Shown here piece after piece: positions 24,271 through 32,891 of a stretch of 64,000 bases of DNA. The stretch is from Microbacterium sp. MM2322 (GTDB lineage: Bacteria > Actinomycetota > Actinomycetes > Actinomycetales > Microbacteriaceae). Position numbers and translations under genes: made by a program. Location: the NCBI RefSeq assembly GCF_964186585.1, contig NZ_OZ075067.1:682001-746000 (forward strand), read 5' to 3'. Under the pieces are notes generated by a model. It searched no databases. It worked only from the letters and a program-made list of their open reading frames with translations, and was not told the DNA's origin. Position 1 is the first letter of the stretch; the number at the start of each line of letters is the position of its first letter.

Positions 24271-25017
24271 GTGACCGAACAGCCCTCCCGCACCCCGTCC
24301 ACCCGCGCGGACCTCGGCAAGGACCCTGCGCGCGTCAGCGGGATGTTCGACGAGGTCGCGGCGGCCTACGACCGCACCAACACGGTGCTGAGCCTCGGCA
24401 ACGACAAGCTGTGGCGTGTGGCGACGACGCGCGCTGTGGCGCCGCGGCGCGGGCAGCGGATCCTCGACCTCGCCGCCGGCACCGGCGCGAGCTCGGTCTC
24501 GCTCGCGGCCTCCGGTGCCGACGTGGTGGCCGGCGACTTCTCGGCGGGGATGATCGCGGAGGGCAAGCGTCGGCACGGCGGCATCCCGAACCTGTCGTTC
24601 GTCGAAGCCGATGCGACTGCCCTGCCGTTCGCCGACGAGGAGTTCGACACCGTCACGATCTCGTTCGGCCTCCGCAACGTCAACGACCCCGAGAAGGCGC
24701 TCCGCGAGATGCTCCGCGTCACCAAGCCCGGCGGAACGCTCGTCATCTGCGAGTTCTCGCACCCGCCGGCAGCTCTCATGCGAGGCCTCTACCGCTTCTA
24801 CAACGACCGCGTCCTCCCGGTCGTCGCCCGCGCGTTCAGCTCCAACGCGGCCGCCTACGACTACCTCAACGAATCGATCCGCGACTGGCCCGACCAGCGC
24901 ACCCTCGCCGGTCGCATGCGCGAGGCGGGGTGGGAGAAGGTCGCGTGGCGCGACCTCACCTTCGGGATCGTCGCGCTCCATCGGGCCCGCAAGCCCGAGG
25001 GGTCGGACCAGGCGTAG
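24271..25017 (+). CDS. menG: demethylmenaquinone methyltransferase
   Basis: A 248-residue UbiE/MenG-type SAM-dependent methyltransferase that makes the last step to menaquinone. The N-terminal [19 protein letters not shown] signature, SAM motif I ([16 protein letters not shown]), acidic motif [31 protein letters not shown] and [15 protein letters not shown] are all present. The GTG start is fixed by TAGGCT six bases before it. A polyprenyl diphosphate synthase gene follows, which suggests coordinated production of ring and tail. Confidence 0.95.
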   Translation: MTEQPSRTPSTRADLGKDPARVSGMFDEVAAAYDRTNTVLSLGNDKLWRVATTRAVAPRRGQRILDLAAGTGASSVSLAASGADVVAGDFSAGMIAEGKRRHGGIPNLSFVEADATALPFADEEFDTVTISFGLRNVNDPEKALREMLRVTKPGGTLVICEFSHPPAALMRGLYRFYNDRVLPVVARAFSSNAAAYDYLNESIRDWPDQRTLAGRMREAGWEKVAWRDLTFGIVALHRARKPEGSDQA

Positions 25018-25028
25018 GACGCGACGGG

Positions 25029-25034
25029 TACGCT
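25029..25034 (+). promoter_or_regulatory. -10 hexamer of the polyprenyl diphosphate synthase gene
   Basis: TACGCT, then GGAGCC, then the ATG at 25041; an internal promoter just after the menG stop. Confidence 0.45.
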
Positions 25035-25040
25035 GGAGCC

Positions 25041-26102
25041 ATGACCCCCCGCCCCGGTACTCCGGGCTCGCAGATTGCGAGCCGACTCGGCGTCACCGAA
25101 CGCATTTTCGTGGGCCCGCGCATGCGCAAGCTCCTCACCACGGTGGAAGAAGGCCTCGACCTCGTCGAGGCGCGTCTGGCCGGTGAGTTGAAGGTCGGCG
25201 ACTCGCTCGCCGACGTCACGTCGCGCTACCTCTACGAAGCCGGCGGAAAGCGGATGCGGCCGATGCTGGCGATCCTGACCGCGCAGCTCGGCTCCGGGGT
25301 CACCGACGACGTCCTCGCCGGTGCGACCGCGCTCGAGATGACCCACCTCGGCTCGCTCTACCACGACGACGTCATGGACGAGGCTGACCGCCGTCGCGGC
25401 GTCCCGAGCGCCCACGCCGTGTGGGGCAACAACGTCGCCATCCTCACCGGAGATCTGCTCTTCTCCCGCGCGAGCCAGCTCATGGCCCAGGTGGGCGAGC
25501 GCGCCATCCGTCTGCAGGCCGACACCTTCGAACGCCTCGTCCTCGGTCAGATGCACGAGACCGTCGGGGCGCAGCCGGGCGATGACCCCGTCGAGTTCTA
25601 CCTCCAGGTCCTGAGCGACAAGACCGGCTCGCTGATTGCGGCCGCGGCTGAGACGGGTGTCGTCTTCTCCGACGCCTCCGACGAGTACGCGGCACCCGTG
25701 CGCGAGTTCGGCGAGCGGATCGGCGTCGCCTTCCAGCTGCTCGACGACGTCATCGATCTGTCGGCCGATCCCGCGGAAACGGGCAAGGTTCCCGGCACGG
25801 ATCTGCGTGCGGGCGTGCCGACGATGCCGTACCTCCTCCTCGGACGGGCGACCGATCCGGCGTCGCGGGCGCTCAAAGTCACGATCGACGAGGGTGTCGC
25901 CCGCATCTCGGACGGCGCGGACCCCGCCACCCTCGACGAGCCGCTCGCGCAGCTGCGCGTGCACCCGGCGACCGAGGCGACCCGCCAGCTCGCCCACGAA
26001 TGGTCCGACCGCGCCGTGGCGGCGCTCGCACCGCTTCCCGACGGACTCGTGCGCGAGGCGCTGACTCGCTTCGCTCAGGTCGTCGTCGACCGCTCCAGCT
26101 GA
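25041..26102 (+). CDS. polyprenyl diphosphate synthase
   Basis: A 353-residue all-helical trans-prenyltransferase that elongates isoprenoid chains with IPP. Both Asp-rich motifs are present: first SLYHDDVMDEADRRRG (DDxxD), second FQLLDDVIDLSADP (DDxxD). GGKRMRPML binds IPP, and KTGSLIAAAAETG precedes the second motif. Its place after menG suggests it makes the menaquinone side chain. The chain length (probably long) cannot be fixed by eye, though the residues before the first motif (ALEMTHLGSLYH) are small, as in long-chain enzymes. Confidence 0.93.
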   Translation: MTPRPGTPGSQIASRLGVTERIFVGPRMRKLLTTVEEGLDLVEARLAGELKVGDSLADVTSRYLYEAGGKRMRPMLAILTAQLGSGVTDDVLAGATALEMTHLGSLYHDDVMDEADRRRGVPSAHAVWGNNVAILTGDLLFSRASQLMAQVGERAIRLQADTFERLVLGQMHETVGAQPGDDPVEFYLQVLSDKTGSLIAAAAETGVVFSDASDEYAAPVREFGERIGVAFQLLDDVIDLSADPAETGKVPGTDLRAGVPTMPYLLLGRATDPASRALKVTIDEGVARISDGADPATLDEPLAQLRVHPATEATRQLAHEWSDRAVAALAPLPDGLVREALTRFAQVVVDRSS

Positions 26103-26164
26103 TCACCCGGCGGACACGCCGCTTCTTCGTCACGCCCGCGCGCGGGCTCTCGGAAAGGACACCC

Positions 26165-27538
26165 ATGACCAAGCTTCGGCTGGCCATCGTCGGCGCAGGA
26201 CCCGCCGGCATCTACGCAGCGGACATCCTCCTCAAGGCAGAGCGCAAGTTCGACGTCTCGATCGACCTGTTCGATCACCTGCCCGCGCCCTACGGACTCG
26301 TCCGCTACGGCGTCGCGCCCGACCACCCGCGCATCAAGGGCATCATCAACGCCCTCCGCGACGTGCTCGACCGCGGCGACATCCGCATCTTCGGCAACGT
26401 CCGCTTCGGCACTGATGTCACCCTCGCCGACCTCAAGAAGCACTACAACGCCGTCATCTTCGCGACCGGTGCGATCAAGGATGCCGACCTCGACATCCCC
26501 GGCATCGACGCGGAGGGCTCCTACGGGGCCGCCGACTTCGTGAGCTGGTACGACGGTCACCCCGACTTCCCGCGCGAGTGGCCGCTGGATGCGGCATCCG
26601 TCGCCGTTCTCGGCAATGGCAACGTCGCGCTCGACGTCGCCCGCGTGCTCGCCAAGCACGCCGACGACCTGCTCTCGACCGAGATCCCCGCGAACGTCTA
26701 CGAGGGTCTCAAGGAGTCGCCCGTCACCGACGTGCACGTCTTCGGCCGCCGCGGTCCCGCGCAGGTGAAGTTCACGCCTCTCGAGCTCCGCGAGCTCGGC
26801 GAGCTGCGCGACGTCGACATGGTCGTCTACGACGAGGACTTCGACTACGACGAGGCATCCAAGGCAGCGATCGCGTCGAACAAGCAGGTCATGGTCATCG
26901 ACCGCGTGCTGCAGTCGTGGCGCACGCGTCCCAGCGTCAACAACGCCGGCGGCGAGGCGAGCCGTCGCCTGCACCTCCACTTCTGGGCGCGTCCCGTGGA
27001 GATCAAGAAGGATGCCGACGGCCGCGTCGCCGCGATCGTCACCGAGCGCACACGTCCCGACGGCGCCGGCGGCGTCGAGGGCACCGGCGAGCTCCGCGAG
27101 ATCGCCATCGGGCAGGTCTACCGCGCGGTCGGGTACTTCGGTTCGCCGCTGCCCGACGTCCCGTTCGACAAGCGTCACGGTGTCATCCCGAACCACGAGG
27201 GCCAGGTCGTCGAGAAGGGCTCGAACGAGCGGGTTCCCGGCGTCTACGCGACGGGCTGGATCAAGCGCGGGCCGGTCGGTCTCATCGGGCACACGAAGTC
27301 CGACGCGATGGAGACGATCCGTCACCTCATCAACGACCAGGCGTCGTGGTGGACCCCGGAGGACTCGTCCGACGACGCGATCATCTCGCTGCTCGCCGAG
27401 CGGCAGGTGGCGTGGACCGATCTTGACGGATGGCACCGCCTCGACGAACACGAGGTCGCCCTGGGTGCGCCGCACGAGCGCGAGCGCGTCAAGGTCGTCG
27501 ACCGTGACGAGATGGTGCGGGTCTCGCGAGGCGAGTGA
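26165..27538 (+). CDS. ferredoxin/adrenodoxin-type NADP reductase (FprA-like)
   Basis: A 457-residue flavoprotein that passes electrons from NADPH to ferredoxin or a similar carrier. The FAD-binding Rossmann motif is near the N-terminus (VGAGPAGIYAADILL), then DHLPAPYGLVRYGVAPDHPRIK, the NADPH motif VLGNGNVALDVARVL, FGRRGPAQVKFTPLELREL and the late ATGWIKRGPVGLIGHTKSDA, all typical of the FprA/adrenodoxin reductase family. The ATG follows GGAAAGGA. The next hydrolase gene starts eight bases after its stop codon. Confidence 0.94.
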   Translation: MTKLRLAIVGAGPAGIYAADILLKAERKFDVSIDLFDHLPAPYGLVRYGVAPDHPRIKGIINALRDVLDRGDIRIFGNVRFGTDVTLADLKKHYNAVIFATGAIKDADLDIPGIDAEGSYGAADFVSWYDGHPDFPREWPLDAASVAVLGNGNVALDVARVLAKHADDLLSTEIPANVYEGLKESPVTDVHVFGRRGPAQVKFTPLELRELGELRDVDMVVYDEDFDYDEASKAAIASNKQVMVIDRVLQSWRTRPSVNNAGGEASRRLHLHFWARPVEIKKDADGRVAAIVTERTRPDGAGGVEGTGELREIAIGQVYRAVGYFGSPLPDVPFDKRHGVIPNHEGQVVEKGSNERVPGVYATGWIKRGPVGLIGHTKSDAMETIRHLINDQASWWTPEDSSDDAIISLLAERQVAWTDLDGWHRLDEHEVALGAPHERERVKVVDRDEMVRVSRGE

Positions 27539-27545
27539 GGTCACG

Positions 27546-28571
27546 GTGAGCGGCGGGTGGGAGCCGGACGTCCTGGGGCGTCCATTCGAACAGCTCACCC
27601 TGCCGCTCGGCAGTGACAACGAGGGCGAAGTCGTCGCGACGCTCGTCCGGCTCGATCCGCCGAAGCTCGCGGGATTGACCGGGCCGCTGCGCGACGTCGA
27701 CGTCCTCTACCTCCACGGCTGGTCGGACTACTTCTTCCAGGTCGAGCTCGCCCGGTTCTGGGCGTCGCTCGGGGCGCGGTTCCACGCGCTCGACCTCCGG
27801 AAATACGGGCGGAGCCTCCGCCCCGGTCAGACGCCCGGTTTCGTCGCGTCGCTCGAGACCTACGATGCCGACATCGCTGCGGCGCTCGAGGCGATCGGTC
27901 ATTCCCTCGAGGGGAAGCCCTCGCACCGGCGGCTCGTGATGATGGCGCATTCGACCGGAGGTCTCACCGCGACGCTGTGGGCATCGCGTCATCCCGGTCG
28001 CCTCGCGGCCCTCGTCCTCAACAGTCCCTGGCTCGAACTCCAGCTGGGCACGCTCGGTCGACAGGCGCTGTCACCGCTCGTGCAGATGCGGGCGCGCGTC
28101 GATCCCATGGGCGCGCACCCGGTCGTGGACCTCGGCTTCTACACGCGTGCGCAGACCGAGGTGGGGGCACTCCCGGTGCGCGGATACCGCCGGGACTGGC
28201 GCCCCGAGCGGGGGTTCCCGACGCATCCCGCCTGGCTGGCCGCGGTGGTCGACGCGCACCGTCGGGTGTCGGCTGGCGTGGATGTGGGGTGCCCGACTCT
28301 CGTGATGCTGTCGACGAAGTCGACCAATCCGTTCGCCTGGAATGCCGAGATGACGGGGAGCGATTCCGTTCTCGTCGTCGACGACATCGCGCGCGCAGCC
28401 ATCCGCATCGGTCGCGATGTCACGCTCGCGCGCATCGAGGGCGGCATCCACGACATCTTCCTCTCGCGGCCCGCCCCGCGGGAGCGCGCGTACCGCAGGC
28501 TCGAGCGATGGCTCACTCAGGGCGCTCTCGCGCGCTCGCGCGGCGTGAGGCGAGGCCGAGCGTCAGGCTGA
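27546..28571 (+). CDS. alpha/beta hydrolase (S33-like)
   Basis: The GTG at 27546, eight bases after the fprA-like stop, gives 341 residues (VSGGWEPDVLGRPFEQ). The features are LYLHGWSDYFFQ (oxyanion), HALDLRKYGRSLRPGQTPGF, the nucleophile elbow MAHSTGGLTATLW (Ser), and a late His in EGGIHDIFLSRPAPR. This is like serine-aminopeptidase/monoacylglycerol-lipase-type hydrolases. Substrate unknown. Its last 59 bases overlap the convergent drug-efflux gene in antisense. Confidence 0.85.
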   Translation: MSGGWEPDVLGRPFEQLTLPLGSDNEGEVVATLVRLDPPKLAGLTGPLRDVDVLYLHGWSDYFFQVELARFWASLGARFHALDLRKYGRSLRPGQTPGFVASLETYDADIAAALEAIGHSLEGKPSHRRLVMMAHSTGGLTATLWASRHPGRLAALVLNSPWLELQLGTLGRQALSPLVQMRARVDPMGAHPVVDLGFYTRAQTEVGALPVRGYRRDWRPERGFPTHPAWLAAVVDAHRRVSAGVDVGCPTLVMLSTKSTNPFAWNAEMTGSDSVLVVDDIARAAIRIGRDVTLARIEGGIHDIFLSRPAPRERAYRRLERWLTQGALARSRGVRRGRASG

Positions 28572-29727
28572 CCAGGGCGCCGAGGAGCATGATGCAGGCC
28601 ATCGGCAGTGCGGTCTCCTCACCCCAGAGCCCGACGATCGGGGTGACGATGGCGCCGGCCGCGAACTGGCAGGCGCCCATCAACGCCGCCCCGGCACCGC
28701 GGTTACTCGTCGTGGCGCGCGCGAGCCCGAGCGCGCTCGCGTTCCCGAACGTGAGTCCCGCTGCTGCCATGGTGGTGAACGCGCAACCGAGGAAGAGTGG
28801 GATCGACAGGATGCCGGTGGCCGCCGACACGGTCATGACCACCGCCGATGTCGCGCTGAGGACAGCGCCGACCACCAGCATCCGCTCGGGTCCGATCCGG
28901 GGCGCGTAGGTGGCGTTGATGAGGTTCGTGACCAGCAGGGCTGCCCCGCCGCCGGCGAAACCGAGTCCGTAGAGCAAGGGCGACATCCCCAGGATGACTT
29001 GCCCGACGAAGGGGGATGCCGCGACGTACGCGAACAGGCCGGCGAACCCGGTCGCGTAGGCGCCGGTGTAGCCGAGGTAGATCGGGTCCTTCATGAAGTG
29101 CGCGAACGAGGACCGCATGGCCCCGAGGCCGCCGGTGTGCCGGTGCTCGCGGGGGAGCGACTCGGGAACGGCGAGCCAGGCGAGCACCAGCATCAGCACG
29201 GCGATGGCGGCGATGGCGGCGAGGGCCGTGAGGACGCCCCGCCAGCCCGAGAACGAGGCGACGAGACCACCGATCGGGGGAGCGACGAGCGGCCCGAGAC
29301 CGCCCACGGTCGCGATCAGACTGAGTGCACGGACTGCGGTGCGGCCGGTGCTGAGGTCCACGGCGATCGCTCGCGCGACGACGACGCCCGCGGCCCCCGA
29401 CAGTCCCTGCAGGAGTCGCAGGCCGATGAAGACCTCGATGTTCGGCGAGGCGATCAGGGCGACGCTCGCCAGTGCGAAAACGCTCGTCGACAGCAGCAGG
29501 ACGCGCCGGCGACCCCACATGTCCGACAGGGGGCCGAGCAGGAGCTGCCCGGCGCCGAGTCCGATGAGGAACGCGGTGAGCGTGAGCTGGACGGTCGCGG
29601 GCGGCGCCTCGAGTTCCCTCGCGATCTGCGGCAGTGACGCGAGGTACATGTCGATGGCGAACGGGCCGACGGCCGACAGGAAGCCGAGGATGACCACGAG
29701 CCCGCTGGTCAGGCGAGGGGAGGTCAT
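28513..29727 (-). CDS. MFS drug-efflux transporter, Bcr/CflA-like
   Basis: The ATG at 29727 overlaps the tetR stop (ATGA), giving 404 residues with 12 membrane helices. It has the Bcr/CflA start (LGFLSAVGPFAIDMYLASLPQIARELEA), the motif A loop GPLSDMWGRRRVLL and a motif C-like GGLGPLVAPPIGGLV, all typical of proton-driven drug export. It is cotranscribed with and probably controlled by the TetR repressor. It ends inside the convergent hydrolase gene, with 59 bases of overlap. Confidence 0.9.
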   Translation of the reverse strand: MTSPRLTSGLVVILGFLSAVGPFAIDMYLASLPQIARELEAPPATVQLTLTAFLIGLGAGQLLLGPLSDMWGRRRVLLLSTSVFALASVALIASPNIEVFIGLRLLQGLSGAAGVVVARAIAVDLSTGRTAVRALSLIATVGGLGPLVAPPIGGLVASFSGWRGVLTALAAIAAIAVLMLVLAWLAVPESLPREHRHTGGLGAMRSSFAHFMKDPIYLGYTGAYATGFAGLFAYVAASPFVGQVILGMSPLLYGLGFAGGGAALLVTNLINATYAPRIGPERMLVVGAVLSATSAVVMTVSAATGILSIPLFLGCAFTTMAAAGLTFGNASALGLARATTSNRGAGAALMGACQFAAGAIVTPIVGLWGEETALPMACIMLLGALVSLTLGLASRRASARERPE

Positions 29728-30323
29728 GCCGGTGGGCGCAGCAGCGCGCCGAGCGTGCGCAGCGTCGACTCGAGTCCCACGGCCGGATCGAGCAGCCATT
29801 GGATCTGCAGACCGTCGGATGCCGCGATGAGGAGGGCGGCGAGGTGTTCCGCCGGAACGTCGTCGCGCACCGCGCCCTCGCTCTGCTGCTGCCGGAGGCT
29901 CTCCGTCATCGTTTCGCGCAGCCCGTCGAAGCGCGCCATGAAGAAGTCGCGCCCGACGCCTTCCTCGCTCTCGAGCGAGGCCGCCAGGAGCGTGGAGTAG
30001 AGGGTGACGAGTCCGGGGATCCCGACGTTGCGTTTGGCCGCATGGACCATCGTGTCGATGCCGGGTCGGAGCTCCGGCGGGTCTTCGTGCAGCTGCTCGG
30101 CGTGGGCGTAGACGGCGACGAGGAGCTGTTCGCGGGAGTCGAAGTAGTGGAGGAGCGCTGCGTGGGAGACGCCGATCGACTCGGCGATCTTGCGAAGGGA
30201 GGTGCCGCTGGCGCCGCGCTCGCGGAAGACCTCGATGGCGCGATCGAGGATCTCCTGACGCCGGGCGACGCCCTTGGGGCGCGATCCGCGGCGACCGATC
30301 ACCGCGTCCTCATCTGAGCCCAT
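29724..30323 (-). CDS. TetR-family repressor
   Basis: The ATG at 30323 is chosen because TACTCT lies six bases before it; longer in-frame starts run through the operator. The product has 199 residues. The helix-turn-helix is at about 20-65: RQEILDRAIEVFRERGASGTSLRKIAESIGVSHAALLHYFDSREQLL. The C-terminal ligand domain (to PAEHLAALLIAASDGLQIQWLL) resembles the BetI/AcrR C-terminal type. A perfect 8-bp-arm palindrome upstream is the likely operator. It forms an operon with the efflux gene. Confidence 0.92.
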   Translation of the reverse strand: MGSDEDAVIGRRGSRPKGVARRQEILDRAIEVFRERGASGTSLRKIAESIGVSHAALLHYFDSREQLLVAVYAHAEQLHEDPPELRPGIDTMVHAAKRNVGIPGLVTLYSTLLAASLESEEGVGRDFFMARFDGLRETMTESLRQQQSEGAVRDDVPAEHLAALLIAASDGLQIQWLLDPAVGLESTLRTLGALLRPPA

Positions 30324-30329
30324 GGGGAC

Positions 30330-30335
30330 AGAGTA
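30330..30335 (-). promoter_or_regulatory. -10 hexamer of the tetR-mfs operon
   Basis: Minus strand TACTCT, then GTCCCC, then the ATG at 30323. Confidence 0.5.
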
Positions 30336-30349
30336 GGGCGCGGAAACTG

Positions 30350-30369
30350 TAACCTCCAACCGGAGGTTA
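30350..30369. promoter_or_regulatory. TetR-type operator
   Basis: TAACCTCC-AACC-GGAGGTTA has perfect 8-bp arms. It lies 15 bases beyond the tetR -10 hexamer, and also within the region between the expected -35 and the -10-like TATCGT (30377-30382) of the divergent isomerase operon. Confidence 0.7.
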
Positions 30370-30433
30370 ATTCTGATATCGTCGTGGCCACGCCGCCCCG
30401 CGGCATCCGACAACGACGTACGAAGGATGGCCC

Positions 30434-31258
30434 ATGGCTCTGCCACTTGCCTCAGTCCAGCTCTACACACTCGCCAAAGAGTTCAGCGAGGACATGTCCG
30501 GATCGCTCGACAAGCTGGCCGCACTGGGCCTGCGCAACGTGGAGGCGTTCGACTTCGTGCGGCGCCCCGACGAGATCCGCGCGGCCCTCGACGCCAGCGG
30601 TCTCGCCTCGCCGACCGGACACGCACCGCTGCTGTCCGACGAGCTGTGGACGCCGGACGGTTCGATCCCCACCCCCGCCCCCGAGGTCGTCTTCGAGGCA
30701 GCGGCGAAGATCGGGATGACGACGGTCATCGACCCGTTCGTCCCCGCCGAGCGCTGGTTCACCGAAGAGGGCGTCGCCGACATCGCCGAGCGCCTCAACC
30801 GGCTCGTCGAGACCGCGGCCGGTTTCGGCATGACGGTTGGCTACCACAACCACGCGCAGGAGTTCGTGAAGAGCTTCGACGGGCAGACCGCCTACGAGCG
30901 CTTCCTCGAGCTCACCGACGACCGCGTCGAGATCGAACTCGACCTGTTCTGGGCGCTCACCGGCGGACAAGACGTGCCTGCTCTCGTCGAGAAGCTCGGC
31001 GACCGTCTCGTCGCCGTGCACGTGAAGGACGGCATCGCGCCGGCATCCAACCCGTGGGCACCCGGAGCCGACTCGTTCGGCTCCGACTCGCTCGAGCAGC
31101 TGCGCGCCGGCACCGGTGACGTTCCGCTCGCCGCGTCGCTGCAGGCCGGCACGGGCATCAAGTACGCCGTGATCGAGTACGACAAGGCGCCCGGCGACGT
31201 GTTCGAGGACATCGCCGCGTCGTACGCCTTCCTGAAGGACGGCGGGTTCATCGCATGA
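30434..31258 (+). CDS. TIM-barrel sugar phosphate isomerase/epimerase-like protein
   Basis: A 274-residue AP-endonuclease-2-like TIM barrel of the kind used in sugar or inositol metabolism. Landmarks are SVQLYTLAKEF, ALGLRNVEAFDF, GYHNHAQEF (metal-binding His), VEIELDLFWALTGGQD with metal-binding Glu/Asp, VAVHVKDGI and VIEYDKAPGD near the end. The substrate cannot be named. The ATG follows GAAGGA. The stop overlaps the next oxidoreductase gene (ATGA), so they form one unit, possibly sensitive to the TetR operator upstream. Confidence 0.88.
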   Translation: MALPLASVQLYTLAKEFSEDMSGSLDKLAALGLRNVEAFDFVRRPDEIRAALDASGLASPTGHAPLLSDELWTPDGSIPTPAPEVVFEAAAKIGMTTVIDPFVPAERWFTEEGVADIAERLNRLVETAAGFGMTVGYHNHAQEFVKSFDGQTAYERFLELTDDRVEIELDLFWALTGGQDVPALVEKLGDRLVAVHVKDGIAPASNPWAPGADSFGSDSLEQLRAGTGDVPLAASLQAGTGIKYAVIEYDKAPGDVFEDIAASYAFLKDGGFIA

Positions 31259-32382
31259 CCGGGCCCGTCGGAGTCGGCATCGTCGGTGCCGGTGTCATCA
31301 GCCAGACCTACCTCGAGAACCTGACGTCGTTTCCCGACGTCAAGGTCGTCGCCATCGGCGACATGATCCCCGAGCGCGCGAAAGCGAAGGCCGAAGAGCA
31401 CGGCGTCCCGTCGTGGGGAACGCTCGAGGACGTCCTCAGCAACCCCGACGTCGAGCTCGTGGTGAACCTCACGATCCCCGAGTCGCACATCGCGGTCTCC
31501 TCGCAGGCGGTCGCCGCCGGCAAGCACGTGTGGACCGAGAAGCCGCTGGGCCTCGACCGCGAGGGCGCTCGTCAGCTGCTGAAGGATGCGGATGCCGCCG
31601 GTGTCCGCGTCGGCTCGGCTCCCGACACGATCCTCGGTCCGGGCTTCCAGTCCGCGAAGCGCGCCATCGCCGAGGGCGTCATCGGCACGCCCCTGTTCGT
31701 GCAGACGGCGTTCCAGACGCAGGGGCCCGACCTGTGGCATCCCGAGCCGGCATTCCTGTTCGCGAAGGGTGCGGGGCCGCTCCTCGACATGGGGCCGTAC
31801 TACTTCTCGGCCCTCGTGAGCCTCCTCGGTCCGATCGCCGGCGTCGCCGCGCGCGGCTCGCGATTCCGCACGGAGCGTCACATCCATACCGGTCCCCGTG
31901 CCGGTGAGACCTTCCCCGTCGAGGTGCCCTCGTCGGTGCAGGTGCTGTCGACGTTCGAGGGCGGCCAGCACGGCACGCACCTGCTGAGCTTCGACTCCGC
32001 ACTCGAGCGTCACGGCGTCGTGGAGATCCACGGCACCGAGGGTTCGATCGTGCTGCCCGACCCCAACCGGTTCGACGGCCCCACCCGTTACGTGAAGCCG
32101 CTGGGCGTCTTCCGCGACGGCATGAAGACCGAGCAGGAGTGGATCGACGTCGAGCAGCAGGGCACGGTCGTCGGCCGTGGCCTCGGTGTGCTCGACATGG
32201 TTCGCGCCATCGCTGACGGTCGCCCGCACGTCGCGACCGGCGAGCTCGGCTTCCACGTCCTCGACGTGCTGCTCTCGGCGCAGGACTCGGCCGAGACAGG
32301 TCAGTACCTCGAGATCGACAGCACGGTCGCGCCGGTCCCGCCGGTGCCGGTCGATTTCGACCCGTTCGCCAGCACGCTCTGA
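31255..32382 (+). CDS. Gfo/Idh/MocA-family oxidoreductase
   Basis: A 375-residue NAD(P)-dependent dehydrogenase-fold protein. The Rossmann motif VGIVGAGVISQTYLENL is at the N-terminus, VVNLTIPESHIAVSSQAVAAGKHVWTEKPLGLD is the cofactor-site segment with the EKP motif, and the C-terminal beta-sheet domain begins around 120 (LLDMGPYYFSALVSLLG). Family members oxidise or epimerise sugars or inositols. It is translationally coupled to the TIM-barrel protein and followed by a strong terminator. Confidence 0.92.
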   Translation: MTGPVGVGIVGAGVISQTYLENLTSFPDVKVVAIGDMIPERAKAKAEEHGVPSWGTLEDVLSNPDVELVVNLTIPESHIAVSSQAVAAGKHVWTEKPLGLDREGARQLLKDADAAGVRVGSAPDTILGPGFQSAKRAIAEGVIGTPLFVQTAFQTQGPDLWHPEPAFLFAKGAGPLLDMGPYYFSALVSLLGPIAGVAARGSRFRTERHIHTGPRAGETFPVEVPSSVQVLSTFEGGQHGTHLLSFDSALERHGVVEIHGTEGSIVLPDPNRFDGPTRYVKPLGVFRDGMKTEQEWIDVEQQGTVVGRGLGVLDMVRAIADGRPHVATGELGFHVLDVLLSAQDSAETGQYLEIDSTVAPVPPVPVDFDPFASTL

Positions 32383-32394
32383 CGCGCTGACACG

Positions 32395-32435
32395 ACGACG
32401 GCCCGGGCCCCTTTCGTGGGGGCCCGGGCCGTCGT
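32395..32435. terminator. strong stem-loop between convergent genes
   Basis: A 17-bp GC-rich stem (32395-32411 with 32419-32435) and a 7-base loop, starting 12 bases after the oxidoreductase stop. It is suited to end transcription from both sides, since the BLUF gene ends at 32442 on the other strand. Confidence 0.88.
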
Positions 32436-32441
32436 TGTCGC

Positions 32442-32891
32442 TCAGGCGGTGAGCCCCGAGCGCACGCGGAACCAGAGGCTCAGCTCGCGCGCAGCGCGGA
32501 GGGTCGCCGACGGGTCGCCATGGCCTTCGAGGTCGTCGAACGTATCCCGGAAACCTTCGGGTGCGTCGCCGTGGGAGGTCGTGATCGCCTCATAGCCCAT
32601 CGTCCATTCCGCGAAGTGGCGCTCGTCGATGAACTCGTCGATCAGTACCCGCAGACGGTCGTGGCGCGGGTCGCGTTCGATCTTCCCCATCGTTTCGCGG
32701 ACGGCCTGCTCGGGGCCCTCGAGGATCTGGATGAAGCGGCCGTTTCGATACAGCAGCATCCCGGTCACGTCGCGTTCCGCATTGGACGCGCGGCACTGTT
32801 CCAGCAACTCGCGGAGCGCGTCATCGTCCATCGGCTCGGTCGCCGTGCTCGAGTAGACGACGGAGAAAACCGTCTCGTCGGTGGCTGTCAT
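32442..32891 (-). CDS. BLUF-domain blue-light photoreceptor protein
   Basis: A 149-residue protein that is essentially a BLUF domain (residues 8-100) plus a short helical tail. The flavin-site residues are all present: Tyr13 in VVYSS, Asn37 in RASNAERDVTG and Gln55 in RFIQILEG, with the same spacing as AppA Tyr21, Asn45 and Gln63. EAVRETMGKIERDPRHDRLRVL-type sequence follows. There is no attached output domain, so it must signal through a partner. Its ATG overlaps the stop of the upstream 83-residue gene, which is the best partner candidate. Confidence 0.93.
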   Translation of the reverse strand: MTATDETVFSVVYSSTATEPMDDDALRELLEQCRASNAERDVTGMLLYRNGRFIQILEGPEQAVRETMGKIERDPRHDRLRVLIDEFIDERHFAEWTMGYEAITTSHGDAPEGFRDTFDDLEGHGDPSATLRAARELSLWFRVRSGLTA

